From Tritrichomonas musculus (Eukaryota > Parabasalia > Tritrichomonadida > Tritrichomonadidae), in assembly GCA_039105265.1 (NCBI GenBank), contig JAPFFF010000054.1:806001-870000 (forward strand): 64,000 bases of DNA. Direction: 5' to 3'. Shown piece by piece: positions 30,901 through 40,829 of the stretch. The notes under the pieces are model-generated. The model was given only the letters and a program-made list of their open reading frames with translations, had not been told where the DNA came from and searched no databases. Position numbers and translations under genes: made by a program. Positions within the stretch are counted from its first letter, which is position 1. Each line of letters starts with the position of its first letter.

Positions 30901-33204
30901 CAATTTTATGAAGTAGAGCCAGATCCAAGAAACTGTTCAACTATATCAACAGATTTAAATATTTATTCATCAAAGATTATATGGGCTGATAATATCATGA
31001 CGATGAGAAGAGACTTAAATGTTGTTGGAGGAATTACTGACATATTGCAATATGATTATGCTTTATTGAAACAGACAGTTGATAATCTAGCTGAGCAAAT
31101 GAGAATTCAAGCCATGTATAATGAATATACTGATAGCATTAAACAAGGTATATCAGTTGCAAATACGATTTTAAATATTCTAGCTTCAGTAGTATCGATT
31201 GCAGGGGTACTCTCAACATTAAATATGTCCAATAACTCAGTAAATATTAATACATATCAAACAACACCTTTCCCTGGGCCAGGAGGTAATGGTGGAGGTG
31301 GAGGTGGAGGTGGAGGTTATCCAGGTGATGGAGGTAGTGGCTTTCAAGGTAAGTTTTTGGTGAATGTTGATTTGAAGGCTGATAAGATGACTATGGAAAG
31401 ATTTTTGCCAACTACAACAACTGTTCAAATACCCGTGGCTGGAGCTATATCAACATTCTCAGCAACACAGGTTGTTCTATCTACAACACATGCATTAACT
31501 CAGTTAGGAAATGCTATTGCTACACTTGGTTCGAATGTATTAAATTTCTTTAGGAATAGACCAGATACGAATGGAACTGAAACATTAAATATTAATTCAT
31601 CCTCGATTACAATAACTGATAATGATACTGATAATGCAACTAATACTATCACAACCACTGAACAATCATTAGTGAGAACTCATAGAGAAGTTCAGCCACA
31701 AGTTGTTACAGATGAAACAGATGAGATTCGAACAGATATAACAGTACCACAGACTACAATGACAAATACAGCTTCAACTACGATTGCACTTAGGAATCAA
31801 GTTCCTGTTATTGATATTGCTGGAACTCAGTATACCTTAGAAGACATAGCAGATTTGACAAGAGAAGAACGAAATGCATTAGTTGCTAATCATCCTGATA
31901 TCTTACGTATCCAATATCATGGAAGAGAGTGGTTTAATGTGTATGATTTGTTTTATAATGACCAACTCATTATCCATAATAATGTATTTCAACGAAGGAC
32001 TCTAATAAGGCCAGCTGATATTGAGATGACAGATAGAATACATAGAGCTACTGATAATAATTGGTCAATAGAATGGGATGGAACAACATACACAGCGAGA
32101 GATATTGAACAATTATCGATGCAAGATAGACTAAATTTACCATTTGTTCAAAATGGAGATATTGGTTTAGAACCTTACTTGAATGACCAAACAATGGAGG
32201 CATGGATAAATATTATTGACCATAGAGGAGAGACTATTGACCCAATTGTTGCTACTATTGATTATTCTGCTCCAACAACAGCAAATATTAGTGGAGGTCA
32301 AGTACGATTTGTTGGAATAAATTCACAAATAGAAGTCAATGCAAATGGAGTTAGATATCAGCATTATGACCTTGTTGCCACAACAGATACTTGGACAGTA
32401 CCAGGAACAACACCAGCAATAACAGCAAGAATGATAGAACAAATGAGTGATGAACAAAGAGGAGAACTAATGGATAATATTTATTCTCATGGTAATCTTT
32501 TAGCTTTTAATGACACATTAGATGAAACAACTGGTGAAGAAATAACACAAGTACTATATAATGGAAATGTAGTTGCTACAATAGATAGAAGAAGACTACA
32601 TGTAATTAATATTGTGAATGGAGTGATAGAAATGTACCAACAAGATGGTGTTATAAGTGCAACTACCCAGGTTATTATGGGAGCAGTAGGTTATGTTGCT
32701 AGAAGGTTCTTACATGGTCAATGGCAGTTTGTTAGACATCATCCTGGTGATGCAGCAGCTATAGCAGGGGTAGCAGCAGAAGCATATGTAGCAAATAGAA
32801 TAGGATTATTTAATATTCCAAGTTGGTTCCGTCGTAATGATAACCCAGAAACATTAGCAGAGGAAGATGTATTAGAAAAGATTCTTGCATGGGCATATCA
32901 TGAAGAAACAGATGATGAACCTGAACTTGAAATAACAATGAAGGATGCTGACAAGATGATGGTTTCATTTGATACATGTATTAATATTGCAAAGACATAT
33001 CGCGATACTTTAAAGGGTACAATAGCATTCATGTGCGAGAAAATAAAAGAACTCGATAATAAGCATCCATTAGAAGATATAGATATGACTGCTTATATTA
33101 CTAAAGCAGAAGTGAAGGAAATGATAGACCAGAAGGATGCATATATTGATACTCTTGAGACAAGACTTGCTACATTAGAGAAGAAGTGCGCAAATATAGA
33201 GTAG
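27940..33204 (+). CDS. giant Polinton protein with Pro-Thr linker, membrane segment and Gly loop
   Basis: About 1754 residues; family not recognised. In order: an N-terminal helical region with many N-x-T/S sites; a long Pro-Thr repeat (nucleotides 28990-29070); several hydrophobic helices and a clear transmembrane segment (about 29782-29870); a central domain with YLYRPSKV, ELIWDGKNWTG and QEQFYEVEPDPR blocks; a poly-Gly loop (about 31280-31343); Thr/Asn-rich repeats; and a C-terminal coiled coil. The central and C-terminal blocks reappear in the 33232-36696 protein. Membrane anchoring, glycosylation-type sites and modular repeats suggest a virion surface or attachment protein; this is inferred. 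The ATG at 27940 is preferred over upstream non-ATG codons. Confidence 0.72.
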   Translation: MSLALYSAKSKEAYKLKSNDIEITIDEEDGKRLNIENTIEPGEMVQFNCIYNKAEIDEKIVGDYFEKNGFENFGALNLMAGKGIYTWNTDGTLTPKIQYCASFNKLYERLRDSATNLHTFLAKMKDDVDSGIAPGATLNYFTGEVNDKEIITESYDVSTHKKLIEALTQNHQGMLNVMNLMIKNIDDVNNAIAPSIDWSKLSDLKIIVEHVDKTTQALTYETEDKKPESMDAIIQDISTSNENISKWIANNTVNFTEVEPVKYVDEKVNETTNETTYDVNETNITNMKDFVNKTNTTAANITKWIDALNDQTISYETLLNLTGGNTSMCLINKTTGEPEIHEVKIEIDETTPTPTPEPTPTPTPTPTPTPTPTPTPTEPPNELVNQDDMVYEIPTTDELKNLITNKIPVNNAPEELTINVSKYWLYSKKTIGWIKGLLYNIISTTLYLAKMSFKLTYKTIDYAFIQTLKTLYNIYYFLWSHFKCIVFEGYRNVKDALTGEIKEENIVFKVTNYDSEIENFVGEIDPDFEEMLEGFKEITPTTKTVDELKKKGYKEVNVACTSWEVFWGNAWKLIKRPFIALWNGVKKFGNDTYLFFTGEDNDGRGTYWENCPHMLRITIIAFVLGGAAVSIGALAVLYVICPIAEKLFNGFEYIMIKLSGNDPVPIAYARTLAEDAIVDPDGNKIDIDIDYELLEIFRQEYNAKVVDYKVMNNEISTPSTDSKYFTLKESDQLYLYRPSKVYEESNYYCMRWDIDKDYDLSLNMVFRFKDYLFRHTWELIWDGKNWTGNNCQNVFTAKISYMNNNSGAPAIIIKKNELIGKWIKGTIKEDLTDDDNYAHILKDYLTNWRVVKKDGTILNVGTTAVFDPSSSGTFTQDGNKYEQARMYVDAPSGLKEEDGLYVYADLNINGNITELKWDCHPEHCINSGVMHTYGSNPCLESFNYQREKRHSIKIIEGFNHKSIRIYMEKELFEFDVKVNPFNIILQEQFYEVEPDPRNCSTISTDLNIYSSKIIWADNIMTMRRDLNVVGGITDILQYDYALLKQTVDNLAEQMRIQAMYNEYTDSIKQGISVANTILNILASVVSIAGVLSTLNMSNNSVNINTYQTTPFPGPGGNGGGGGGGGGYPGDGGSGFQGKFLVNVDLKADKMTMERFLPTTTTVQIPVAGAISTFSATQVVLSTTHALTQLGNAIATLGSNVLNFFRNRPDTNGTETLNINSSSITITDNDTDNATNTITTTEQSLVRTHREVQPQVVTDETDEIRTDITVPQTTMTNTASTTIALRNQVPVIDIAGTQYTLEDIADLTREERNALVANHPDILRIQYHGREWFNVYDLFYNDQLIIHNNVFQRRTLIRPADIEMTDRIHRATDNNWSIEWDGTTYTARDIEQLSMQDRLNLPFVQNGDIGLEPYLNDQTMEAWINIIDHRGETIDPIVATIDYSAPTTANISGGQVRFVGINSQIEVNANGVRYQHYDLVATTDTWTVPGTTPAITARMIEQMSDEQRGELMDNIYSHGNLLAFNDTLDETTGEEITQVLYNGNVVATIDRRRLHVINIVNGVIEMYQQDGVISATTQVIMGAVGYVARRFLHGQWQFVRHHPGDAAAIAGVAAEAYVANRIGLFNIPSWFRRNDNPETLAEEDVLEKILAWAYHEETDDEPELEITMKDADKMMVSFDTCINIAKTYRDTLKGTIAFMCEKIKELDNKHPLEDIDMTAYITKAEVKEMIDQKDAYIDTLETRLATLEKKCANIE

Positions 33205-33231
33205 AATAGAGAATTATTTTTTTGGACTTAA

Positions 33232-36200
33232 ATGGACGAGACGACAACAAAATTCATTGGAGACATACAATTTAAGGTAGGAGATGCTACTAGGAAAGGA
33301 AGTGAATTATTAACGCTGAGTGATTTGGATGGATATGTACAAGGAGGAAGCTGGTTTGAAGAAGTAGAAGGTTATCCTGAATATGAAATCAAAAATGAGA
33401 ACATAACAGCCTATAAAGATGAATCACTGTCGATGGCTAACTACAACATCCTGAAAATTAATATGTCAAATGACGTACTAAATAAGATAATAGCTGCTCC
33501 TGACGTAACTGTCGTATTCAAATTCATACTTAGGAAAGAAGTGATATACGATTATGAAGGCAATCTAGTGAAAGAATTTACTGCATACGTTGAAAATCAT
33601 CAAGCAAAAGGTCCGTGTATTACATGTCGTACTGATCTTAAATGTATGGTCACACATTGGACTACATTCGGCCCTGAGTTCTTTATAGCATTTGATACTA
33701 GACTCGGTGTGAATCCATATTCATTATACATGAATGGGGAGCTATCGATACAGTACTTACTAAAGCAAGACTCGATGGTTGCGAAGAAGCCAGTAGTCAA
33801 GTGTGATGTAATAGATGCGCGTAATGCTCTTCAGTTGTATGAATCAGATGTTCATTACTTTTATAAACCAAGTGTCGTAACTACAGTGAATGTCGACTCA
33901 GTTGATTACTACAAGATGATATATCGAATTCCAAATGATTATACAATACCCATTAACCTTAATTTTACATTTACTGAACACTGTTTTGGTAATAGATGGA
34001 GCCTAATATGGGATGGAACAAAATGGGTTGGAGAGAACATGCAAGGACGTAGCAATGGGAAAATAGAGAGCAGTAAGCAATATCTTCGTGTAAACAAAAA
34101 TAATTATGGAGCAAGTGGATGCTATGTCAGATGCAAACGTAGTGAATGGAATAAGATGTTGTTGGATGATACTAATGAAAATTTCATGAAAGTGATGTTC
34201 GCCAATGGCACTACAAAGTTGTTGTTCAAAGATGGTACAGAGGCAAATGGTTCTGCACATAGCATAGAAATAGATAGATGTGATTCAACAGTAGAGATAT
34301 ATACTAAAGAAGGATACGATTATTTACCGCTACAATTACAGATCCAAAACAGTAATAAAGAAGAGGTAGAGTCGTTGTTGAACCGTATAGACAAAATTGT
34401 TTACGATATGTCACTTGATGGAGCGAGTAACAGGCTTACTTTTAGATGGGATGAACTACATAAGAACGAACATTATGGGTACGACATAGATTTGATTGCT
34501 GAATTAGATAGTATTGAAAAAATTAACTATTATTGGTCCAGCAGTAACATTAACATAGCGACTAGAGATATCGAACTCTATTTACGTCAACAGTACACGG
34601 ATCCTATAGAAGAAGTTAACTGGGATCCAACAACAAATGCTTTTAAGTACATTATTCAACAACAATTTTATGAGATTACTCCAAGACCAGATGCAGCCAC
34701 AACTTTGTATACGGACTTCAATATTACTTCTTCGAAGATAATTACAGCTGATAACATTATGACTATGCGATCAGATCTAAACATGGTTACAAATACTGTT
34801 GATGTGGTTTCTTATGACGTGAAAGATATAAAGAACAATGTAGAGACATTGAATTCAGAGATGGCAGAACAAGCAGCGAAGACAAAATATTTACAAAAAG
34901 AAGTGGATAATGTAGATATGAAAGCTAACATAGGTATTGCTTTAGGTGCTGTTGGTTGTGTATTAGGTGCTACTGGTATAGGTGTTGCTGGTAAAGCATT
35001 ATCATTTGCATCTAAAGCAGCACAAACTGGGGGTAGGGAATTAATAAATACTGTAACCAAGGTGTCTGATGTTGGTACAAATGTTGTAGAAGACATTGCT
35101 GGTAAGCTCACTGACGAACTACCTGATATTGGAGCTGATGTATTCTTTGGTGATATGGTATCTGTTCCAGTTGGTAGAATGATGCGTTCGTTATCTAACA
35201 AAGATAAACTAAATAATATTATAGCTTGGTGCGATGAGGAGTATGTACCTGTTAATGAAATAAACTTTACTGATGAACTTGATGATCCGTCTAAAGTAGC
35301 CATGACATTAACTTCAACAATAGATATGTGTAAGAGATTCCGTCATACGATGAAACCAATGATAAAAACATTAGCGACTACTGTAGAGAAGAGTGTGTCA
35401 TCAACAGATTTGGTTAGAGATGACATAATAGATGTTGTTGGTAAATATGTCAATGGCGAGGTTCATTTGGAGGCTGAAGATGTTATCACAGATGGAATAA
35501 TCAAAGCACGATTTTTGGTCCAAAAAGTTAGTGAATACAATGATGTTGATTATGAAGAGAATATAGTTACTATTAATATTACTGGTGGAACAATTAATTA
35601 CCAAGGAACAACTGATTTTCCTAGCTGCACTATGAATGACAAAACATTTGTTATATCAAACCCAAATAAACATAGGGTTGGTGGAATCAGCATCAAAGAA
35701 AATACAGCAAAAAGAAGAATGGAATTTACTACAAATGATTTAGCATATACTTGTGATATAGATGCTTTACATAAGAAGATAGATACATTACATGAGCAGA
35801 TAGAAAAGAATGATACAGCTCTAGCTACTACATTAAATGAATTCCCAACTGTTGATGAAGTAAATGAAGCATTAGATGAATTAAAAAATAATATGGTTAA
35901 TATGGATAACCTGTATACAAAAGAGGAAGCGGATAATAAATATCGAAGCAAAAATGATTTGATATACAAAGAATCTATTGAAGTGCCATTTGAAAATGTA
36001 CAAGATAGTTCAGGATCGTGGGAGGTCAAAATCAAATTGATTAGTGGAACTCGTCTTGTTGGAACAATTTCAAATAACGATGGCTTTGTAAAAGAGTTTG
36101 ATTATTTGTTTGATTATAATGGTGTTATCACTGAAGATGGAGATGTTAATGTCGCTTTTGAAATTGACGGAACAACTTATTACTTAACTTATTATAAAAG

Positions 36201-36696
36201 TGATAGTAATGGTCTGTGCTTTTATATCGATAACGGGGAAGACTATTTTGATACCAAATTAATATTAGCCGAAAAAATATTGAAACAGGATGAAATAGCT
36301 TTAAAGAGTGATATTACATCATTATTGGATGACTTATATTGGAGAATATTTTATTCAGGATTTCACAAATCATATTATGAGGATATCCCAGAATTATGCT
36401 GGTATTCTTACGATACTAGTTCTAAAAAATTAATTGTATGCGTCGAATATAATAGTTTATATATGGAAATGTTATTTATATTTTACGATTCAAATGAAAA
36501 GAAACATTATGTTAGAGTTAATTATAGTGAAGGATTTGCAGTACTAGATGAAATATATGGTGAAGATAAACTTAGAGAATCCAATAGAAAAAGAGATTTT
36601 GAATATGATTTTTATAATATCGATTTTCAATTAAAGGGCTCTGGAAATATACCATTTACTGAATATTATCTCAAGCAAGTCAAAGCCACACCATAA
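33232..36696 (+). CDS. second large Polinton protein, paralogous to the giant protein
   Basis: 1154 residues. Its central part matches the giant protein upstream: YFYKPSVV, SLIWDGTKWVGEN, QQQFYEITPRPDA, SSKIITADNIMTMRSDLN, and a later block with NNIIAWCDEE and STIDMCKRFRHTMK. A hydrophobic Gly/Ala stretch (about nucleotides 34930-35010) takes the position of the glycine loop of its paralogue. The C-terminal third has coiled-coil segments and beta-type repeats resembling fibre proteins. It lacks the N-terminal Pro-Thr and transmembrane parts. It is the last gene before the right end. A fibre or attachment role is inferred from architecture only. Confidence 0.72.
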   Translation: MDETTTKFIGDIQFKVGDATRKGSELLTLSDLDGYVQGGSWFEEVEGYPEYEIKNENITAYKDESLSMANYNILKINMSNDVLNKIIAAPDVTVVFKFILRKEVIYDYEGNLVKEFTAYVENHQAKGPCITCRTDLKCMVTHWTTFGPEFFIAFDTRLGVNPYSLYMNGELSIQYLLKQDSMVAKKPVVKCDVIDARNALQLYESDVHYFYKPSVVTTVNVDSVDYYKMIYRIPNDYTIPINLNFTFTEHCFGNRWSLIWDGTKWVGENMQGRSNGKIESSKQYLRVNKNNYGASGCYVRCKRSEWNKMLLDDTNENFMKVMFANGTTKLLFKDGTEANGSAHSIEIDRCDSTVEIYTKEGYDYLPLQLQIQNSNKEEVESLLNRIDKIVYDMSLDGASNRLTFRWDELHKNEHYGYDIDLIAELDSIEKINYYWSSSNINIATRDIELYLRQQYTDPIEEVNWDPTTNAFKYIIQQQFYEITPRPDAATTLYTDFNITSSKIITADNIMTMRSDLNMVTNTVDVVSYDVKDIKNNVETLNSEMAEQAAKTKYLQKEVDNVDMKANIGIALGAVGCVLGATGIGVAGKALSFASKAAQTGGRELINTVTKVSDVGTNVVEDIAGKLTDELPDIGADVFFGDMVSVPVGRMMRSLSNKDKLNNIIAWCDEEYVPVNEINFTDELDDPSKVAMTLTSTIDMCKRFRHTMKPMIKTLATTVEKSVSSTDLVRDDIIDVVGKYVNGEVHLEAEDVITDGIIKARFLVQKVSEYNDVDYEENIVTINITGGTINYQGTTDFPSCTMNDKTFVISNPNKHRVGGISIKENTAKRRMEFTTNDLAYTCDIDALHKKIDTLHEQIEKNDTALATTLNEFPTVDEVNEALDELKNNMVNMDNLYTKEEADNKYRSKNDLIYKESIEVPFENVQDSSGSWEVKIKLISGTRLVGTISNNDGFVKEFDYLFDYNGVITEDGDVNVAFEIDGTTYYLTYYKSDSNGLCFYIDNGEDYFDTKLILAEKILKQDEIALKSDITSLLDDLYWRIFYSGFHKSYYEDIPELCWYSYDTSSKKLIVCVEYNSLYMEMLFIFYDSNEKKHYVRVNYSEGFAVLDEIYGEDKLRESNRKRDFEYDFYNIDFQLKGSGNIPFTEYYLKQVKATP

Positions 36697-36706
36697 AAGA
36701 GGCTTG

Positions 36707-36708
<2 letters not shown>

Positions 36709-36762
<54 letters not shown>
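36709..36762. repeat. 54-base T homopolymer
   Basis: An uninterrupted run of about 54 T on the plus strand, 12 bases after the last Polinton gene. The true length is uncertain because such runs are prone to sequencing and replication slippage. It may serve as a termination or polyadenylation-related tract, or be an expansion artefact. Confidence 0.8.
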
Positions 36763-36763
<1 letters not shown>

Positions 36764-36842
36764 TTTACGGACCCCCGGTGAAATCATCGGCGCAGTTAGG
36801 TCTGGGCGACCGTTAAGGGCGCACAGCCTAACGTATACTACT
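36763..36842. other. GC-rich block with inverted motifs next to the right Polinton end
   Basis: About 75 bases of unusually high GC. They contain the near-palindrome CCGGTGAAATCATCGG and the inverted pair GTTAGG...CCTAAC, which could close a stem-loop. It has no counterpart at the left end, so it is not part of the inverted repeat. Confidence 0.6.
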
Positions 36843-37236
36843 ATATTAAAATATCTTGGTGTCTAGTTAACTTTTTAAGAATATTTTTATAAAATCTTTT
36901 CAAAATATTTGAGAGAAAAAAATATACTTCTGGCATAAAAATATTTGAGAGAAAATATTAACTCAATCAAAACTCAATTTTTCGGGGTCGTGCCTATACA
37001 AGAAATACCGTATTTTCGGGTGTAGAATTCAAAAAACACCATTAGAAAGCTCAAAAACTACTCCATACCTTGGAAATGACATTGGTGGAATAGTGAAAGT
37101 AGAGAGTGTGTACTTACGATAGGTTTTCAGAGGGTATTTGGCCGGGTAGCGAGGCCCAAGCGAAGGTGTACCTGAGCTTGGTGGCGAGCAGTGTAGGCTG
37201 GGGTGAAGAATGAATCCCAGCCTATACTATACTACT
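36843..37236 (-). repeat. right terminal inverted repeat of the Polinton
   Basis: The complement of 13187-13579, nearly identical over about 393 bp, ending CCCAGCCTATACTATACTAC(T). It is followed directly by the AAGGAA duplication at 37237-37242 and then by the displaced end of the Merlin transposase frame (to 37292). Confidence 0.9.
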
Positions 37237-37353
37237 AAGGAAGGCTTTGGGATGCGTTCCTAGATGCCTTAAAACATTTACACTTAGAATAAAATAAGTA
37301 ATTTAACTTTTGAAGAAAATTAAACATCTGATGAAGATTACATAATAAAAATA

Positions 37354-38038
37354 ATTTTAAATGAAAATACTTTTATTTATTTATTTGTTATTAGAATATA
37401 AAATTGTAATATTCTCATAGAGCAGACTCTTGACAATTTGCTAATAAGTATTATTGTTAATGTCAATGATGTGCCTAAAACGTTTGCGTGCGTTAAAATA
37501 ATGCAGATGCTGCTATAGATTTGATTATGTTTACATTCGTTGCTTGAGATCATATAAAAGTCTATACACTTCCAACGACTATTTCACATTTATTAATTTT
37601 GGTGGCGTGACAACGTTCGCGTGCGTTAAAATAATGCAGATGCTGCTATAGATTTGATTGTGTTTACATTCGTTGCTTGAGATCATATAAAAGTCTATAC
37701 ACTTCCAACGACTATTTCACATTTATTAATTTTGGTGGCGTGACAACGTTCGCGTGCGTTAAAATAATGCAGATGCTGCTATAGATTTGATTATGTTTAA
37801 ATTCGTTGATTGAAAATGCTGGGAAACTCGTGCATCGGAAAAAAATTATTTTACATTAATTTGGCAGAAATCCAAATTCATATTTTCTCACAAATTATTT
37901 CTGAGAAGCAACTTTTTCTTATCATCTTTCAAATATTTGTTAATATTATTTTCGTAAAAATAATCACTCAATTTTTTGAGAAGAATGAAAACTTTTTGAG
38001 AAGACCATTCAAAAGTACAACTATTTTAAAATTAATCC
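37354..38038 (-). repeat. right terminal inverted repeat of the Merlin element
   Basis: The complement of 9125-9809, 685 bp, including the mirror copy of the 133-bp tandem repeats. It ends AAAATTAATCC at 38038, followed by the AATTTATA duplication. The frame 37810-38067 is the mirror of the one in the left repeat and is not called as a gene. Confidence 0.9.
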
Positions 38039-38046
38039 AATTTATA

Positions 38047-40793
38047 AATTATTTATCAATAAAGTAAATTTTTTTTCGCCAAAAGGTATTACAATTGAAT
38101 GAAATATTTGAATGGATATATCAGAAAAATTGAGAAGACTTGCACCTTGAACGACATGGAAAGGTTATAATTGTGATTAAAAGATCGAAATAAAATAATC
38201 GATTTTGAACTTTAGATAATATTGATAGGAAAACTTGATTTAGAAATTGCATGTGAATCAGAAAAGTTTAACGAAAGATTATAAAAAAGGATTTATAGCT
38301 GGCATCTGGGAAATTAGTTTTTTATCTAAAAAAAAATATATTTTCTTTTATGATTCAATCAATTTATCTATCATCCAAAATTACAATAATAGTAGTATAA
38401 ATTATTTCTTTTTATATAATTATAAAATCAATATCTCCTTTTCAAATCATTATAAAAATATTTTAAAAAATGAATAAATTGAAAAATTTAATTGAAATTT
38501 ATTATGAAATTTGAATTGACCAAAAATAATAATACAAAAATTCAATTTTCAAATAAATTCATAAAAGATAAAATATGAAAAATAAAGTTATTTATAAAAA
38601 GGAATGAAATAATGAAGAGAAAATCGAGTCTTTAATTTTGTGAGAAATATAAAATTTTTAAAACACTTTTATTTTTATATTGAAATTTTTTTTTTCATAA
38701 TCAACAGAATATATCTGAGCAAACCATATATTTCAACCCCAAATATAAAATATTATTAGCCAATTAGCGTTTTTTAATATTTTTCAATACTTTACAAATA
38801 GACAACCGCTCTATTTATTTAAAAATTCTCTAGGTACAACTTTTTGAGTATTTTACAAAACTCAAAAAGTGATACCTAGATAATTTTAATTATATAATAG
38901 AAATTATTATAACGATTTCAATTTATTCAATTTATTTGAGACCATTTATCTCAATTTTTATTGAATTTTGAGAAGTGGTCTCAAATTAACTTACAACTCT
39001 GGATTTTTAATTATGAGATAGTGTGGCGATTTGATTTCAGAGCCATTCTGAATTTTCTCAGAAATTTAAATGATGGCTCTGAATTTTTTGAATTTTTATA
39101 AGTAAATTTTTTTTATCAATTTATTAAAATATTAAGCACATTTATTTAAAAAAAATAAAAATATACCATATAGATAATAAATTACATGCTTTTTATAAAA
39201 CAAAATGTATAATATTTGAATTTTTTTTAGAAATAAAGATAATATTTTATACAAGAAATATGAATTTATCATGTAGTATCCTTATTCATTGCATTGAAAT
39301 CTTGTATAATTCAATATTTGATTGAAATTTCAAATAATATAATTTAGATCTTTGAAATAAATCATTTTATTACCGGATAATATTATTTTTTATGCACCAA
39401 TAAATGCATTAAAAACTTTTCAGGAAGGAATCATAGCCAAAATCTCCTAAATAATGAAAAATTTAATGATCTTACATTTTTGATAAAAAAATCTAGCTAC
39501 CTTATTCAATATTATTTAATTTGCGTTATTTATGAAAAAAACATTTATGATTTTTTGCTCCTTTCTTTGATAATAAATAGCTTCCTCATAATTGGCATTG
39601 ATATGCTTTAGAAACATGGATTTTATCTTCCATAATCAATCTGATTTCGATGAAAATATTATTATATTGATTTTTGTATATTGTTGTTTTAATCATATTG
39701 GGATGCCACAATGTTGTTTCTTGCATTTTTACAAAAATATAAGCGACCAAATAAATCATCAAATATGATTTCAATGAACTCATATAATTTTTAAAATGAA
39801 AAAGTTTTAAAAATTGAACGTCGCTCTGAATATTTTTCAATACCCAAACTATGATTTTTATTTGTTTTGCTTATTTTGAAAGAATGAATGCGAATTATTA
39901 AAAATGAATGCTAAATTAATATTTCCCATGAGGTTTTCTTTTGATAAAGCATGTTTTAAATAATGAAACCAGACTTTTTTTGAATATATATTTTTAATTA
40001 AATAAGATAGATAGACCAAATAAAAGCATTATACATATGCATATATATTTTTTTATATAATTTTAAATATATTGCCTTTCTTAAAACTCTAAATTTCCCC
40101 ATAAAAATAGATCATCATATTATTTAATTCGACAAAAATCACATAAATCTGAGAATAATGATTTTTATATTTTTGTTTAATAACATATACCAAATATTTA
40201 AAATTATATTATATAATTTTTTTGCATAGCAGGTCAAGAATTAAATATATATCGATTTGTTTATAAACCAAATATCATCACAAAAATGTTTGAATGACCT
40301 CATACAAATCGCCACACTATATTCAAATTTTTATTTTGGAAATCTCATGTTTTCATGAAAAAAAGAATATTTCTCTGAAAAAGTTATGTTATTCATAATA
40401 TTCTGAATTTCATGATAAACATGAGGTTCTTTGTTAACCTACGCTTATTCATAAAAAATAAATGTTTATATGTTAGTCTTATATATATATGATAATGTAG
40501 ACATTTACTGGCAACCCGAGACTTCTTTGTGGGACTCTAGTGAAATTTGTATATTTCTTGTAATAATAATAGCTCATTTAATGTGTGGGGAAACTCAAAA
40601 TAACATATTTTGAAAAAACTTATTTTTATGATAATTCAATAAATATTAATTTTGGGCAAACAATATTCATGTATATTATTGTGCAATATCTTAATTATAT
40701 AAAAATAATATTTTCATTTATTTTTAAGAGTTTGGAATAATTAATATTCAAAAAGTTTGGAAAATTGAATGAGATTGAGAGGTTACTATGAAA

Positions 40794-40829
<36 letters not shown>

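Larger units (their letters stand above)
13181..37242. mobile_element. Polinton (Maverick) virus-like element, apparently whole
   Basis: The 24-kb element occupies 13187-37236. It is flanked by the 6-bp duplication AAGGAA (13181-13186 and 37237-37242), the length Polintons generate, and has inverted repeats of about 393 bp at its ends. It carries the Polinton hallmark genes: retroviral-type integrase, FtsK/HerA-like packaging ATPase, double-jelly-roll major capsid protein and protein-primed family B DNA polymerase. Around these are two large related proteins, two HNH nucleases and a GIY-YIG protein. All large frames are open and the ends are nearly identical, so it looks whole and recent. It landed in the 3' end of the Merlin transposase gene, so it is younger than that insertion. 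Confidence 0.93.
9117..38046. mobile_element. Merlin (IS1016/IS1595-like) DNA transposon, interrupted by a Polinton
   Basis: The element runs from 9125 to 38038. An 8-bp duplication AATTTATA flanks it (9117-9124 and 38039-38046). Its ends are long inverted repeats of equal length, 9125-9809 and 37354-38038 (685 bp each), which look identical where compared. It encodes an ISXO2/IS1595-type transposase (12328 onward), and the 8-bp duplication is what Merlin elements make. About 24 kb of its present length is the Polinton at 13187-37236; without it the transposon is about 4.9 kb. The near-identity of the ends indicates a recent insertion. Confidence 0.85.

Noticed and set aside
13187-37236. LTR retroelement, suggested by the integrase
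   Set aside because: Ends are inverted, not direct; there is no reverse transcriptase; capsid, packaging ATPase and polymerase B genes identify a Polinton.
38247-38477. 76-codon plus-strand frame
   Set aside because: TTG start, mostly Asn/Tyr/Phe/Ile from AT-rich DNA, no initiator element.
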